From Sipunculus nudus (lineage: Eukaryota; Annelida; Sipuncula; Golfingiida; Sipunculidae), in NCBI GenBank assembly GCA_026874595.1, contig CM049319.1, positions 15,279,601 through 15,343,600 on the forward strand: a stretch of 64,000 nt of DNA. Direction: 5' to 3'. The notes beneath the pieces are model-generated. The model saw only the letters and a list, made by a program, of their open reading frames with translations. It made no database searches and was not told the origin of the DNA. Positions 53,365 to 64,000 of this stretch are shown in pieces. The position numbers and the translations under genes were made by a program. Each line of letters opens with the position of its first letter. The first letter of the stretch is position 1.

Positions 53365-54140
53365 AGACATCAGGCCTACATCAATATTGCCTCTCTCTCT
53401 TGTGCTTGAATGATCCAGACGTTGGCCCAGTGGCCCACGCCTCGTCGGCACTTGGTTAAGTCATTTTGACGTGTGAAGGGGCTAAACATTAAAGGGACAT
53501 AATCAGACGCAATAATACGCGAATTCTTTCCCACTATCAGTTCAGTTTTGTTTTTTACAACAGTTTCATTCTCAGTACCTCTCATACGCCTGTTAAACAC
53601 CTTATTATGACCCTGCGTGTTGGTAAACACAGTCCACGTGTGTCTGTTACCATAACAAGGCCGCGTGACCGGAGATCCGATTGTGAGCCGCAACACGCGG
53701 TCTTTCAGCCAGCGGGAATATGTATTACATTTTTTGGGCGAGGTCAGTCAAGCATCTCCTGATTGACACGTGTTCTGGATCCGCGAAGCACACGGCCCCA
53801 AGTGTTGTGTTTATGTTGACACCTATGACTGCGCCCGGTCCACTGTTTTAACACTTTTTTTACAGGAGTAAACAAACGGTTTCAAGGCAACATTTTGGCA
53901 GGTCCAGATTTATTTTAAGGAGAAAAAGCCATATTTCGTGTTAATGCAACATTCTTTATGGGCGATTGAGCCCCTTTAATCGATATAAGGTAAAGTTCAG
54001 TAGCCTACCGCGATTATTCTAAATTCCCTGTTTATCACGTTTTACTATTAGACTGGCAGTATATGTATCGGACAAATCTTTTGGCTATTTGATGATTTCA
54101 AACTTAATTTCCTGTTGTGTTTTCTATTATCTGTGGGGAA
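53365..54140 (+). repeat. Local duplication D, copy 2 (filled site)
   Basis: This is the second copy, about 1.5 kb downstream of copy 1 and in direct orientation, interrupted by the TTAA element at 53493-53975. Outside the insertion the two copies line up along about 380 bp with moderate divergence. Confidence 0.85.
53493..53975. mobile_element. 483-bp TTAA-flanked MITE
   Basis: TTAA occurs on both sides (53489-53492, 53976-53979). Ends AGGGACATAATC and GATTGAGCCCCT are inverted copies with few differences. Copy 1 of duplication D gives the empty site with a single TTTA in place of the duplicated TTAA, so insertion with a TTAA target duplication is directly readable. The TTAA choice suggests piggyBac-type mobilisation; the family is inference. 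A minus-strand frame crosses the left end without known domains. Confidence 0.88.
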
Positions 54141-54958
54141 AATCCCACAAGGGATTAGGACCTATCGTTTCCAAATCGTTCCGATAGTGTCTAATGTGCA
54201 TTTACATAATAGTGCATGGACCGTTATGTTCGTAAAGCAGAGATACATCATAGGACACGAAGGTCCATGTATGGATAACCTGAATACTGGGAATGTTACC
54301 ACGCGGGTGGATTTGTTGAATGCCCTTCCGACCACTGTTAGAGTTCTCATAGCAACGATGCCATGCACATGAAACTTGACGCCCTGGTATGCAAATGCCA
54401 GGAAATCCAGGTCCTCAAAGAGCCTTGTGACGCCCTTATATGCAAATATCAGAGATTCACCATACGGACTTTACAGGGCTTTATATAGTAATAAGGGCTA
54501 GCACTAAGTAACGTCTATCGGTTCATTCGATTACGTTTTATTTTACGCGTTTAAGTAGCAAACATGTATGTTAAAGCCCAGACAGGGCCAGGAAACGTGA
54601 GGTGGCTCCACAAGAAGTACACTCTGACATCGGTATAAGTTAAAAAAAATGGTTTACCGTATTTACCTTTACCTATCTGTACAGGATAACATAATAAACC
54701 GGCTACTGTAGGAAGGCTTTGTCATACAGCTGTGATCACTCTTAAGCAAGTGTGTCGGGAGGAGGGAGGAAGGTTCTTGTTCTTCGGTGTTATGACCCAG
54801 CAATTAATGGAATGGAGTTGATTATACACCAGGACCCGAAGGTGCGGTAGACATGCACAGGGCCTGAGTGATACCATGATACAAAATAACATACACGTAC
54901 TAGGAAGCGAGTGCCACCGACCTGTCATGTAGTCCCAAACAGACATGGAACTCGGATG

Positions 54959-55245
54959 TTAAAGCCGTATTTACTGGGCGCGCGGTATGCGGATTGTGGT
55001 AGCAGAACGTGGTATGTGGAATGTGATATAAAATACTGCAATATGAACCATGCAGATGATGTAAAAACCTGCTAGATAGCGCTGTATCCGCAAGTCATAT
55101 ACATACGGTATAACCAGAGCACACGCCCGGGCGCTATACGGCGCACGGTATTGGGATCCGATTCTCCTCAGGGAAATCCATTTTACCGCGTCCCATACCG
55201 CATTCCGTATACCGCATATACCGTCGGCCCAGTAAACGCAGCTTC
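54959..55245. mobile_element. Foldback MITE with GCCCAGTAAA inverted ends
   Basis: AAAGCCGTATTTACTGGGC at the left and GCCCAGTAAACGCAGCTTC at the right are inverted copies, and the interior (GCGCGGTATGCGG ... CCGCATATACCG) is also self-complementary. It is GC- and CpG-richer than its flanks. Confidence 0.7.
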
Positions 55246-55560
55246 AGAATTAGATACAACATAAAACCGGAGTTTTACCTCCACCAAAAAATAATTTTAA
55301 CAAAGGTTAAAAAAATTAATTAAAAAAAATCTTTTTCGCTTACCTCGTGCCCGGTAAACGCAGCTTCAGAATTATATAATACAACATAAAAATGGAGGGG
55401 TTACCTCCACCAAAAAATCAATTTTATCAAAGGTTAAAAAAAAAATAATTTTTTTTTCGCATACCGCGGGCACGGTAAACGCAGCTTCAGAATTAGATAC
55501 AACATAAACAAAAATGGTGGGGTTATACTTACACCAACAAAATAATTTAAACAAAAGTTG
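55226..55560. repeat. About 120-bp tandem repeat, 3 copies
   Basis: GTAAACGCAGCTTCAGAATT starts at about 55232, 55353 and 55472, each followed by ACAACATAAA, a short GG-rich spot, CACCAA and an AAAGTT/AAGGTT block. The first unit begins inside the right end of the foldback MITE, so the array seems to grow from that end. Confidence 0.8.
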
Positions 55561-55986
55561 ACATGATATGAACAGAGCAAATTAATAATATGGTCTATAC
55601 ATGGGAGGCTATAGGATATTAAAATTGGGGAGGGGTCAACATCCAGGCACACGGAAACAAGTGTGACGGTAATACTATAGTATAGATTTTAAAAATAACA
55701 ATCGCATGCGGAAACTTGTATTGGAAAAAAAACGGCATCAGACGCAAGATCCTATCGAATAAAGAGGAACGCGACCCCTCAAAATCCGCCCCGTCCATAT
55801 AGGTCCAACATCTTGTAGCTGCTTATTTATTCTGGGAGGAAATTGGGCTTGGGCAGCATGCACTCGCACAATTTAAAGAGATAAAATAACACTTTCTTAC
55901 TGGAATAAAACTTAAGCCTAAACCTTCAAAATATCAGGACTGCATATTATTATCTAAACTTATAATTGAAACAGAAAGGTACTTAC

Positions 55987-56084
55987 CAGACTAGATAAAA
56001 GGACTGCTCTTTGGTTGTGGGTGGCTCTTCACCTGGGTAGCCGACATTGTCGTACAACCAACCCCAAGGTGAAAAAGAAGCCAT
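55987..56084 (-). CDS. Candidate first coding exon, unidentified protein
   Basis: The minus-strand ATG at 56084 opens MASFSPWGWLYDNVGYPGEE followed by PPTTKEQSFYLV (32 codons plus 2 nt) and a strong donor CTG|GTAAGTACC. A CCAAT box (GAGCCAATCACAG) lies about 125 bp upstream at 56210-56222. The combination of a non-repetitive N-terminus, CCAAT box and consensus donor looks like a real gene start. I do not recognise the family and found no second exon, which would have to begin in phase 2 left of 55980. Confidence 0.45.
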
Positions 56085-56429
56085 ATACCCTCTGCCTGCC
56101 ACAGAGGGCAGGCATAGGGTTCCACAGCTCGATGATCCAAGAGAGGGAGAATCGCCAGGGCAAGGGGGTTTTATCCCAGAGGGACAGACGGCAAAGTCCT
56201 TAGCTGCCTGTGATTGGCTCTGGGGCATCTCTATATCGACTGTCAATCAGTGTTGATGCCCCTCCCCGGCAAAGTCAAAGGGCAAGAATGTTACAATCTA
56301 TTGAAGTAAAAAGTATACTCAAGCAGTTTCCTATAAACATTCTAGTTTGGTGATATTTGCCTTTTCATTCGTGAATTATTTAATTTTCGTATATCTTATA
56401 TACCTGTAATTAATATTGACCTTTGAGTA

Positions 56430-56645
56430 ATGGTGGCGTAATGGTTAGTGTCCTAGCCTTGTAACAGCAAAGTTCTGGGTCCCGTTCTGACCGCCATCTG
56501 CGCTAAGACTCCTGGCCAAAGTCTTTACCGCAAGGGCTCTCTCGACCCAGTAGTTCATGAATGGGTACTAGTCATAGGCGGAAGGCAAAGGTTGAACGAA
56601 TAACCTCATAACTGCTTATGATAACGCCTTGTAATTGTGAGATCA
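56430..56645 (+). mobile_element. tRNA-derived SINE, copy 2
   Basis: ATGGTGGCGTAATGGTTAGTG is an A-box-like start and GTTCTGGGTCCCG stands where the B box should be. The body CGCTAAGACTCCTGGCCAAA, CTTTACCGCAAGGGC, CTCTCGACCCAGTAG and AGTCATAGGCGGAAGGCAAA matches copy 1 at 31660-31925. Confidence 0.78.
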
Positions 56646-57559
56646 AATGAATATTATTTGTTAAAAACAAACTTCCGTTATGAACCCCACTGCTTTGTAC
56701 TGTTTGCTTTATGTCACTTTAAACTTCTATGACTGTGATGAACCCCATCGCTTTGTACTGTTTGCTTATGTCATCTGCCGAGCATATTCAATAATATGTT
56801 TAATAAAGTATGACATCATTATACCGAAATCACGTTCCCGTGACCTATGTGGCACAGTATATAAACTCTTTATTGATATGTGCATAAACTCACAGCATTT
56901 GTCTAACAATTGTAGCGGTATACAGTCAAATGTTTCCAAATACAACCATCCCGTCACACGGATTAACGGTCTTCAATTCACCTGTTTTATACATTGTTAT
57001 GGTGATGTGTGAGTAAACACAGTGAGCAAAAGGTATTAGAAAAATTATTGGCAGATATCATGAAATATTAAGGAGAGAGAAAACATTTGCTTCATGTACA
57101 AATATAACAGCTAGTATGAGAATAAGTCGACACAGAAACGAAACAGTAAATATAGTTTGTATTGTAATCGACAGATGGCGCTAAAGGACACACGCACACA
57201 GCTCGTCCACTGGTAAAGAAAAAAAACCTTAACATTTAAATATGTAAAAAACGAGAATAAAGGAATCTTGCCGAAAGAGTCCGGTTAATGAGCACATTCA
57301 AGTTGTATAGCTATTTAAAATTATTGAAACTTATGGAAAATGTAATTATTGTAAAAACAAATTAAATACAATTTTCAAATGTTAATTTATAAATTGAGGA
57401 AGAACATACATGTAGTCACATGGTACCAAAAGTTCTCAGACTACATCAGACTACTGAATAAAAAAACTGTATTTATTTTTCTGACCACTGATTTATAAGG
57501 CAAATCTTTTGATCTTGTTTCGGGTCTCGCATAAATCATCGTACGTTATTTGAAACGGA

Positions 57560-57958
57560 CACAACTGCATACGTGACACCCGGAAATGAGACATGCGATT
57601 CCGGAGCCGGAAGTTTGACAGGAGTGCTTCTGACAGGGCGAGGGAGCAAGGGAAGTTTGAAAGCGGATTGGAAACTGAAGCCCAAATTTTGGCGCTGTTG
57701 TGTTGCAAATGTTGAACGAGTGGAAGTAATGTAAAAGAGAGTATTTAGGAAAATAGCTCTTTCAACAAGTGCCTCAGAATTGAAGTGAATTTTGCAAATT
57801 CAAGCGTTAAACATCGGCGTGTGTCAGTTGGATCTGTCAAATGTTTTGACAGTTCGCACTGGACCTTGGCAACTAGGAACAGGATTACGACAGAAAGAAA
57901 ACTTCCTCACGGGGAATTTATATTTGTTCGTTTATTTCGAACTATACAGACCAGCAAA
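57560..57958 (+). promoter_or_regulatory. MOB3 promoter and 5' UTR
   Basis: CpG-richer sequence ahead of the MOB3 start holds ETS-type motifs (CACCCGGAAATG at about 57578; GAGCCGGAAGTTTG at about 57605), a reverse CCAAT motif (GCGGATTGGAAAC at about 57663) and an E2F-like TTTTGGCGC at about 57687. The transcription start is probably between 57600 and 57720. The frame is open upstream of the ATG back to about 57785 but has no other in-frame ATG. Confidence 0.5.
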
Positions 57959-58000
57959 ATGAACAAGATAAATTTTGTTCAGTTCTTCCAAAGGGATAAG
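57959..58000 (+). CDS. MOB3: MOB3 exon 1
   Basis: Fourteen codons, [14 protein letters not shown], end in phase 0 before the donor GTATGA. The start context is AGCAAAATGA. The length and the FF-x-(R/K)DK ending match exon-1-encoded N-termini of MOB3 proteins. Confidence 0.9.
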
Positions 58001-61000
58001 GTATGAATTACTTAATATATGACGCTGAGAACTGCGGTTTTATATTGTAGTTCGTTTCATTGTGTTTAACTTTATGTGCACAACTGCTTGTCATATTGTC
58101 GACCTCTCACTTTATCAGTTCCTGTTATTTTTACATACATCCCGTATGACAAGTAAGGGAGCGAGTTCGGAATTCTGTCTTTTGCTTAGCTCAGCAAGGT
58201 AAAGAGGGTGATATATTTGATGGAATTTGTCTATTAGAAAATAGAAATAAGGGTATGAGAAAATATACATAAGATTGATAGTATAATTAAAAACGTGTGA
58301 ATACTGATTTTTCAGTATAGTTTACCTCTTTTAAAAAAAACCTACCAGCTGTTGATGAATGGGGGGATCTACAAGACAGAATTCTAAACTCGAACCCCAG
58401 TGAGAACTTTTTAACAAGTCATTACTGATAAGTGATATGTTTATCAAGATGTGTCATGAATATAAATACTAGGCAGAAAGTATTGCACAACTTGCAATAT
58501 ATTGTTTTCATGCATTTAATTAGGAATTAGTAATTACAGTATCAAAATATCAGTGTGGAAATATTTATTTGTTCTTGTGATAGTCTATTCAGAAACTTGA
58601 AAAATCTTTTTTATCCTTAAAAAAAACTCTTGCCATTTTTTTTAAAAGAATTTTATTATAGCAAACCATTCACCTCCCTCTTCTGTAGGATGTGAGCTAT
58701 TTCTGGCATTCTCTACCTACATAAATGAACTGCAGGTAATTCCTGTTGAGAAATTTACTTTTAATGCCTGTGTGATGTAGGTTTACGTTTGTTCATCTAC
58801 AAGCTGTTTGTAAACATTGTACATTCAATCATGTTGACAAATAGAAAAAACATGGTACTGAAGGTGTTTTGTTCCATATGTGTGGAACACCATTTGCAAA
58901 ACACTTGACTTGATAGTTGATACCAGATTTGCTCCTTGAATGTGTTTTATTAATTTAATGGGCCCCCCACATGGTATTTATAACAGAGTGGATATAAACA
59001 AAATGAACAACATGTGTCACTTGTGATTGGCTTTTCTTTAAGTTATTTTAATGAAGGGTTCAAGGGATTATCTTTGGTTATTTGTCATCAGATTTGGAAT
59101 AGGCCCCTTTAAGTTGCTCAAAGTTGTTCTATAGAGATCCCTTTACACTTTGGTCTTTATATAACTGTAATCCTGTGTGAAATTGAAGAAAAGTGAGTGG
59201 AGTGTTTGAGTTTAAAAAATATCCGAATTTAGCATACAGTTAGTTTATTATAGTTTTGAGTGGTGGCTGTCTCATTGTCAGTTAGTGTTATGTATTGGGT
59301 TAGCAACTTTTTACTCCAATGTTATTTACAATATAAATTAATGTTAAATAATATCCTGTGAAAATCAGGGTTTTCACACCCTTTTGTAAAAAATGCATGT
59401 ATTTTGGATTTCAGGCATGAATGAGTCCAAATGAATAAAAATATATTCTAATGATCAATGGGCTATCTTAATCCCCACACTGATCATGTCAATGGACACT
59501 GGACAATAAGCTTGACTTTCTGGCTGGTATTCAATTAGCAACCATATCCTTGTTCAGGTTTACCAGGTGTCTGTAGCCACTAACTTGTGGCTGGGCAAAT
59601 TCCTGTCTGATGCTGTCTCCTTGTCTTCTATGTTACTCTTGTTGCTGCATTGCTGGCAGCCTCAAAAGGATGTATCAACAAGGCTGTATCATCAACAACC
59701 ATCTGTTGTTTATTTATGGACACTTGAGCACTGTGTTGGCCTAATTGCCAGCAAGTGTCCAGGGTAATTATAAGGATCTCAGTGGATTACAGGGGTCGAA
59801 ATAAGGCCTTTTCACGTGTCTTAGACAGGCAAACACATGCATGGAAAGGCAGTCTTAATTTTGTACTAATTCGTTGGAAAGATGAACACCCAGACGTTTT
59901 CCATATTAGTATCTGATAAGACAAAGTAGGAACAAACATGACAAAAACAAAATATTTTAAAGCTGGTCTTCCACTGACTCCCTATATTTTCCTGTAAATA
60001 TGGTCTAAATCTTGTATATACTCTCCGGAATTGAGGCCCCCATCTCCTATTTTTTCCTGCACAATGGTGTTTATGATATAACAGTGTTATTATTGAAAAC
60101 ATTCAGTTCTTTTTGCATGCAAGTGTGAATGTAGGATGGCACGTACAATGGCAGATTTGGGGTTACACTGCACAAAGTGTGACTGAAAGTTTGATATGAT
60201 GGTAGGATGCATTTTAAGCGGAAAGGTTAACCTCTATTAATGGTTTTTCGTTGGAAAGGTGCAAATTCCAAATTGGTATAAAATCTTAGTTTGCATATAT
60301 GTTTCCTAGGAAAACATTTGCATTAGCCTGATGACTACTTTTGTAAGCCTGGTAATCCTGGTTAAATAAATATGTTTTTAAAACCAAAGTGGAACCTGCC
60401 AAGCAACTTGGTTGTACTCATTGACTAAACAGGAGAAAGAGATGATGCTCTCAAATATTTGACAGCAGCGTAAGTTGCACATTTTACAATACTTGTTCTT
60501 AAAGGGGGTCTGGACAGTCAAGTAAAACATTCAGCTGTCTCCCCTGGTGAAAAAGGTTTGATCCCCAGTTTTTCTAAAACCTCGGTTATAAATCGGTGCT
60601 GCGGTCACTGTGCACGTTAGAGTACCGTAGGGTTTTCGGGACAGCAGGAATATTTAAGCCTCAGTCACAACCAGCTGTGGTCACCGCATAATGCAGCCGA
60701 CGTGTGGGAACAGCAAGGTGTCTTCTTCATTCTCGCAGCCTTTGCACGGTAAAGTAAGCTAACCCTGCGAACACGGCAAGCTAACCTTGCGGAAGCCACA
60801 TAGATCCTTTACGACAGCCGCAGGTACACCATAAGTCTCTCAGGTAGCCGAGTAGGCGTTAAAAATGGCACAGGCATCCTATAACATCCGTACATCTTCT
60901 ATACGGTGCCTGTACGGAGCCTGTAGGTGGCTGCCTGACACACGGCCGCAGCCATACGTCAACCACACGGAATAGCAGTAGGGCGACGTATCCTGGTTAT

Positions 61001-62130
61001 GACCGAGGCTTAAGAGATATACCTCTTTCACATGGCAAATGTTTATAAACCAATTTCTGCAAAGCCATAACCATGACACAAAAGTCAGACCTTCTACCGC
61101 TTAGTTAATAAAGCAAGCTTCACTAGCAAGTCTAGTAATAAAGCTTTAGTGTGTCTGGTAAATTTTTACAATTACTTTATTTCAGACTTTCAAACATAAA
61201 AAGAAGAGTATACCAGAAGGGACGATACGTTATGACCTACACAAGAGGGCTAATGCTTCCCTTCACTCGGGTTTGGATCTTAAATCCGCAGTTAAACTTC
61301 CTCCAGATGAAGAGTTAAATGACTGGATAGCTGTCCATGGTAGGTGTAGTCATTGGGGTATACATTTTTAATTTTAAGAGTATATGAACAGTGGGTGTGC
61401 TGAAACAAAGCTGATAATTGTGATATAGACTTATAAGAGATATTTTGTTGGGAAAAATCACTTTCTTTAAGGAACAAGCATGGGATGGATTCAGTTTTTA
61501 AATTCAAATAATTTTTTTCAAACTTTAAATTTTAAAATTTCCCCTTTACATGTCAGTTTAATAATTCAGCTCAGTTCTAATTAATTTTATCAATAAACTT
61601 ATCAAGTCAGTTCCAATTCTTACAATTTTCCCTTGAATAGAGTTCATTTCAGAATTGACTTTGGGTCTTAACTTGACCTTGGATAGACCTTTAGTCAGTT
61701 TCAAATGGAATCAAACTTGAAGGAAAAATTGATTTAATTGGAAATGAATTGATTGAAGTAAAACTGAGACAGATTGGAACTTAATTGGAATTCCTTAGGG
61801 TAAATTGAATTTAACTACCCACATCTCCCAGATAAATGAGTTGTCAACCAACATATTTAAAAAGTTGGGCCCAATAATTTCACAAGCACTCAATTTATAA
61901 ATTTGGAAAATTTAAACGTACTGGAGCTTGTATGTACTTATTTTATTGGCAGATTAAATCTAAAAAGGAGATGTGTGAAGGGCTTTACATTTTTAATGAT
62001 TTAAACAATAAATTAATTATGTCTATGTAATTTCAGTGGTGGACTTTTTCAACAGAATCAATGTGATCTATGGAATAGTATCAGAATTCTGCAGTGACCA
62101 ATCATGTCCAAAAATGTCAGGTGGCGCAAG
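57959..62130 (+). CDS. MOB3: MOB kinase activator 3-like, N-terminal 96 codons (3 exons, continues outside)
   Basis: Exons 57959-58000, 61186-61339 and 62037-62130 join in frame. Visible product: [20 protein letters not shown], then [60 protein letters not shown] and [14 protein letters not shown]. These are the hallmarks of the Mob/phocein domain, and the QFF-x-(R/K)DKTF-(K/R) and LPP-x-EDLNDW-type motifs favour the MOB3 branch over MOB1 (established family knowledge). C84 and C89 are the first pair of zinc ligands; the two His ligands lie in exons to the right. MOB proteins are adaptors for NDR/LATS kinases, and MOB3 members are reported to act with MST kinases. No in-frame ATG precedes the chosen start. 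Confidence 0.93.
58720..58975 (+). repeat. Dispersed repeat family R4, copy 3
   Basis: GAACTGCAGGTAATTCCTGTT, CTACAAGCTGTTTGTAAACA, TGTTGACAAATAGAAAAAAC and ACACCATTTGCAAAACACTT parallel the copies at 39175 and 44730. Confidence 0.7.
60654..61013. mobile_element. 360-bp TTAA-flanked MITE in MOB3 intron 1
   Basis: TTAAGCCTCAGTCACAACC at the left and GGTTATGACCGAGGCTTAA at the right are inverted copies with two differences in 19 bp. The interior is GC-rich compared with the intron and includes paired motifs such as GCAAGCTAACC and CGGAGCCTGTAGG. No gene inside. The ends differ from the TTAA element at 53493-53975, so it is a separate family. Confidence 0.82.
61186..61339 (+). CDS. MOB3: MOB3 exon 2
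   Basis: The acceptor is TTTATTTCAG and the donor GTAGGT. The 154 nt encode residues 15-65 plus one base, from TFKHKKKS to ELNDWIAVH, with the GLDL-x2-AV-x-LPP motif. Confidence 0.93.
62037..62130 (+). CDS. MOB3: MOB3 exon 3 (last in window)
   Basis: The acceptor is TGTAATTTCAG and the donor GTAAGA. The 94 nt encode [31 protein letters not shown] and two bases of an Arg/Ser codon. The C-x4-C pair is intact. The next exon, expected to begin with the YEYRW-type motif, was searched for to base 64000 and not found. Confidence 0.92.
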
Positions 62131-64000
62131 GTAAGACACATTATATAGTAAAAAATTAAGGAAAAATTGAACATGCTTAGAGGTAATTATATGAAAATAT
62201 CTTGCAGGTTCATGTGCCTTTCAAAGACCCCAAGCAGACATGAAATTCTGAACAGCAAATATAAGCACTGAAAATTATTTAATGAGGTCTTAAAGAAAGT
62301 TGTGAAAAAATCATGGAATTCTGACAATTTGTAAACATTTTCACCTTGAATAAAATAAAATAAATTGCACATTAAGTTTTGGTGATAAATTGGAAAACAT
62401 TTAATTTATCATATGCATATCCTGTTTTATATGGCATCTCTCATCTGATAAAAACTTTGAAGTGTGCTACAGGCTGAACAGAATTGAGATGGCTAAGGTA
62501 GATATGCACCTATTTGTATTAAAGACGACAGTTGTGATATATAGGTTTTAGACCACAAGCTAAGTTGTAAATACATGATAGATTTTAGATGACATGATTA
62601 GGCCTGAAATACACTGATAGTAAGTCTTTAGGAGCAGTGTGAGGAGCAGCACTTATGGTTAATCTTGATACAGGTATTACCAAATAAATGTCCAGGGATA
62701 TTTATATATGTATTTCGAAATAATGCTGTTGTAAAGTGCCAACTTGTTCCCAGAAGTTGGATTTATAGCACATTTGTAAAATGATTGAAACATTGCTTTA
62801 AAATTTAATAGCAAGAGCTGAAACCATGTGTTTATGGATGACAGATCTTAAGTTTTAGAAGATAATTGAAGCAGTTTGAATGAACTTGACCCCTAAAATC
62901 ATTGAAATACAGCATTAAATGCAATGCTGCACATATACATGATAAAGACCAGTATGACATGATTTGTTAGATTGATATATAGACACGGCCCACTCTACAG
63001 CCAGTGTTTGTGTTGAACAATGGTTTCGTGGAATTCCTATAGCCTTATCAGTGCCCTGTGTGTCATTGTTATCAACAGTATGTGTCTCTCAGTGTTTTTA
63101 TGAACAGGCTTCAATTTAAAAGTCAAACTGCTTGCCCAGGACAGGTAAAATAGGTGGCAGGGCAAACAGATTTGGCCTTTTGCATTCCTTTCATAGCAGG
63201 TTGATTCAAGAATGTTTAGTGCATCAAAATGAGACACAAAGAGAAAATAATGTAACTTAGCATTTTCCTTTGCTCAAGAAATGAAATCATATCAGTATTA
63301 TCTCTATGTCTATGTATATTCTATATCAAATACTAAAGAGAAGAAAATATTTATTAACAAACTACATATCTGCATTCTAAAGAATGCATGCGTCCACCAC
63401 ATGTTTGCATTCACTTATTTGCTCCATATTCCCAGGTTCATTTGGGCATTTAAAAGTGACTGCACATTTGTCAAAGTCTTTAATGATATTCTTGAATCCC
63501 AATCATGGGCCAGATCTACACTAAAATCTAATCCATTCTTCATAGGCCCATTCCTGAAATGCCCTGATAATTTCATGAGATTAAGTTCATGATTGTGTTT
63601 TTGAGTTATATTGTGATTGAGTGATATTGTGAACAGTCACACACACACTAACAGGGATGTGTGCATACTCTCCAGTGGAGGCAACGAGTTAATACACCTA
63701 CATGGTCCAGCATTACAAAAAATAAAACATGCAAACCAGTTACATTTAAGTTTGAACACACTTAGTGCTTGTGATCAGGGTTATTGAATTATGTAAGGGT
63801 AAAATCCTTGAGTTAAAAAAAAAATTAATGTGAAGCCCTGATAACTGTGACAAACACAAGTTCAGGCAGGATGACAAAACTAGTTTGTGTCCTCACAGGA
63901 TCAGTTTAAGGGCGGTGGATATGTTGTTTAAACTCAACCAGGATGTGGTTATCAACCGCAGTGTTTAGTTTAAGAACACAAGACTAGTGTTCCGCGTTAA
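62131..64000 (+). other. MOB3 intron 3 (incomplete) with R3 repeat copy 3
   Basis: No further MOB3 exon is visible. An R3 copy lies at 63395-63690 (GTTTGCATTCACTTATTTGC, ACACTAAAATCTAATCCATT, TATTGTGAACAGTCACACAC). Short open frames here show no family motifs. Confidence 0.65.

Larger units (their letters stand above)
58001..61185 (+). other. MOB3 intron 1
   Basis: This 3.2-kb intron carries an R4 repeat copy (58720-58975), a possible SINE fragment with a B-box-like GGTTTGATCCC (60505-60600) and a TTAA-flanked MITE (60654-61013). The short open frames inside have no supporting motifs. Confidence 0.7.

Noticed and set aside
53376-53696. 106-codon minus-strand frame as a gene
   Set aside because: It spans the left border of the TTAA element and its host duplication, so it cannot be an ancestral gene.
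55983-56246. Reading the full 87-codon minus-strand frame as one protein
   Set aside because: The frame ends on TAA inside the donor GGTAAGTACC and begins with a non-ATG codon; only the part from the ATG at 56084 to 55987 is a plausible exon.
57785-58006. MOB3 with a 58-residue longer N-terminus from 57785
   Set aside because: The upstream frame starts at GTG, has no in-frame ATG, and MOB3 proteins begin at the MNKI-type position.

Overview
This is a window of animal nuclear DNA. It is AT-rich, has long introns with GT-AG splice sites, and is full of decayed transposable elements; no long open reading frame is intact. The repeat types point to a mollusc, most likely a bivalve: elements with a (GGAC)n tail like the bivalve 'pearl' elements, dense TA- and TTAA-flanked MITEs, tRNA-derived SINEs and very long poly-G runs. 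The species cannot be named from the sequence.

Two protein genes are recognised, both running off the window. (1) A RUNDC1 orthologue (RUN domain-containing protein 1) is on the minus strand. Eight coding exons from 30878 down to 3321 join in one frame with matching intron phases and give the first 386 codons: an acidic disordered N-terminus, the RWAPLGA motif, then coiled-coil segments. The RUN domain lies left of base 1. A likely 5' UTR exon and promoter (CCAAT box, CRE-like site, 4-codon uORF) lie near 45920-46110. (2) A MOB3-type MOB kinase activator is on the plus strand. Exons at 57959-58000, 61186-61339 and 62037-62130 give the first 96 codons, up to the first two zinc-binding cysteines; the rest lies right of the window. 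Its promoter has ETS-like, E2F-like and CCAAT-like motifs. Three weaker exon candidates are a minus-strand exon with a good donor at 55987-56084, a minus-strand exon at about 46487-46655, and a plus-strand start exon at 52384-52433.

Layout: 1-3320 RUNDC1 intron; 3321-12718 seven coding exons (exons 8 to 3) separated by introns, with a nested pair of GGAC-tailed elements at 6491-10956; 12719-23845 a long intron with a 280-bp-tandem-repeat element (14774-16324), an older repeat family and a third GGAC-tailed element (20856-23572); 23846-30886 exons 2 and 1 with a mariner-like remnant between them; 30887-45919 the probable 5' UTR intron with SINEs, a fourth GGAC-tailed element and MITEs; 45920-48617 putative promoter and a second, inverted copy of the 280-bp-repeat element; 48618-57500 repeat-rich intergenic DNA including a local duplication, one copy of which carries a TTAA-flanked insertion; 57500-64000 MOB3.

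I see no operon, CRISPR array or other obviously new multi-gene system. The most informative structures are the mobile elements whose ends can be read from nested or paralogous empty sites.
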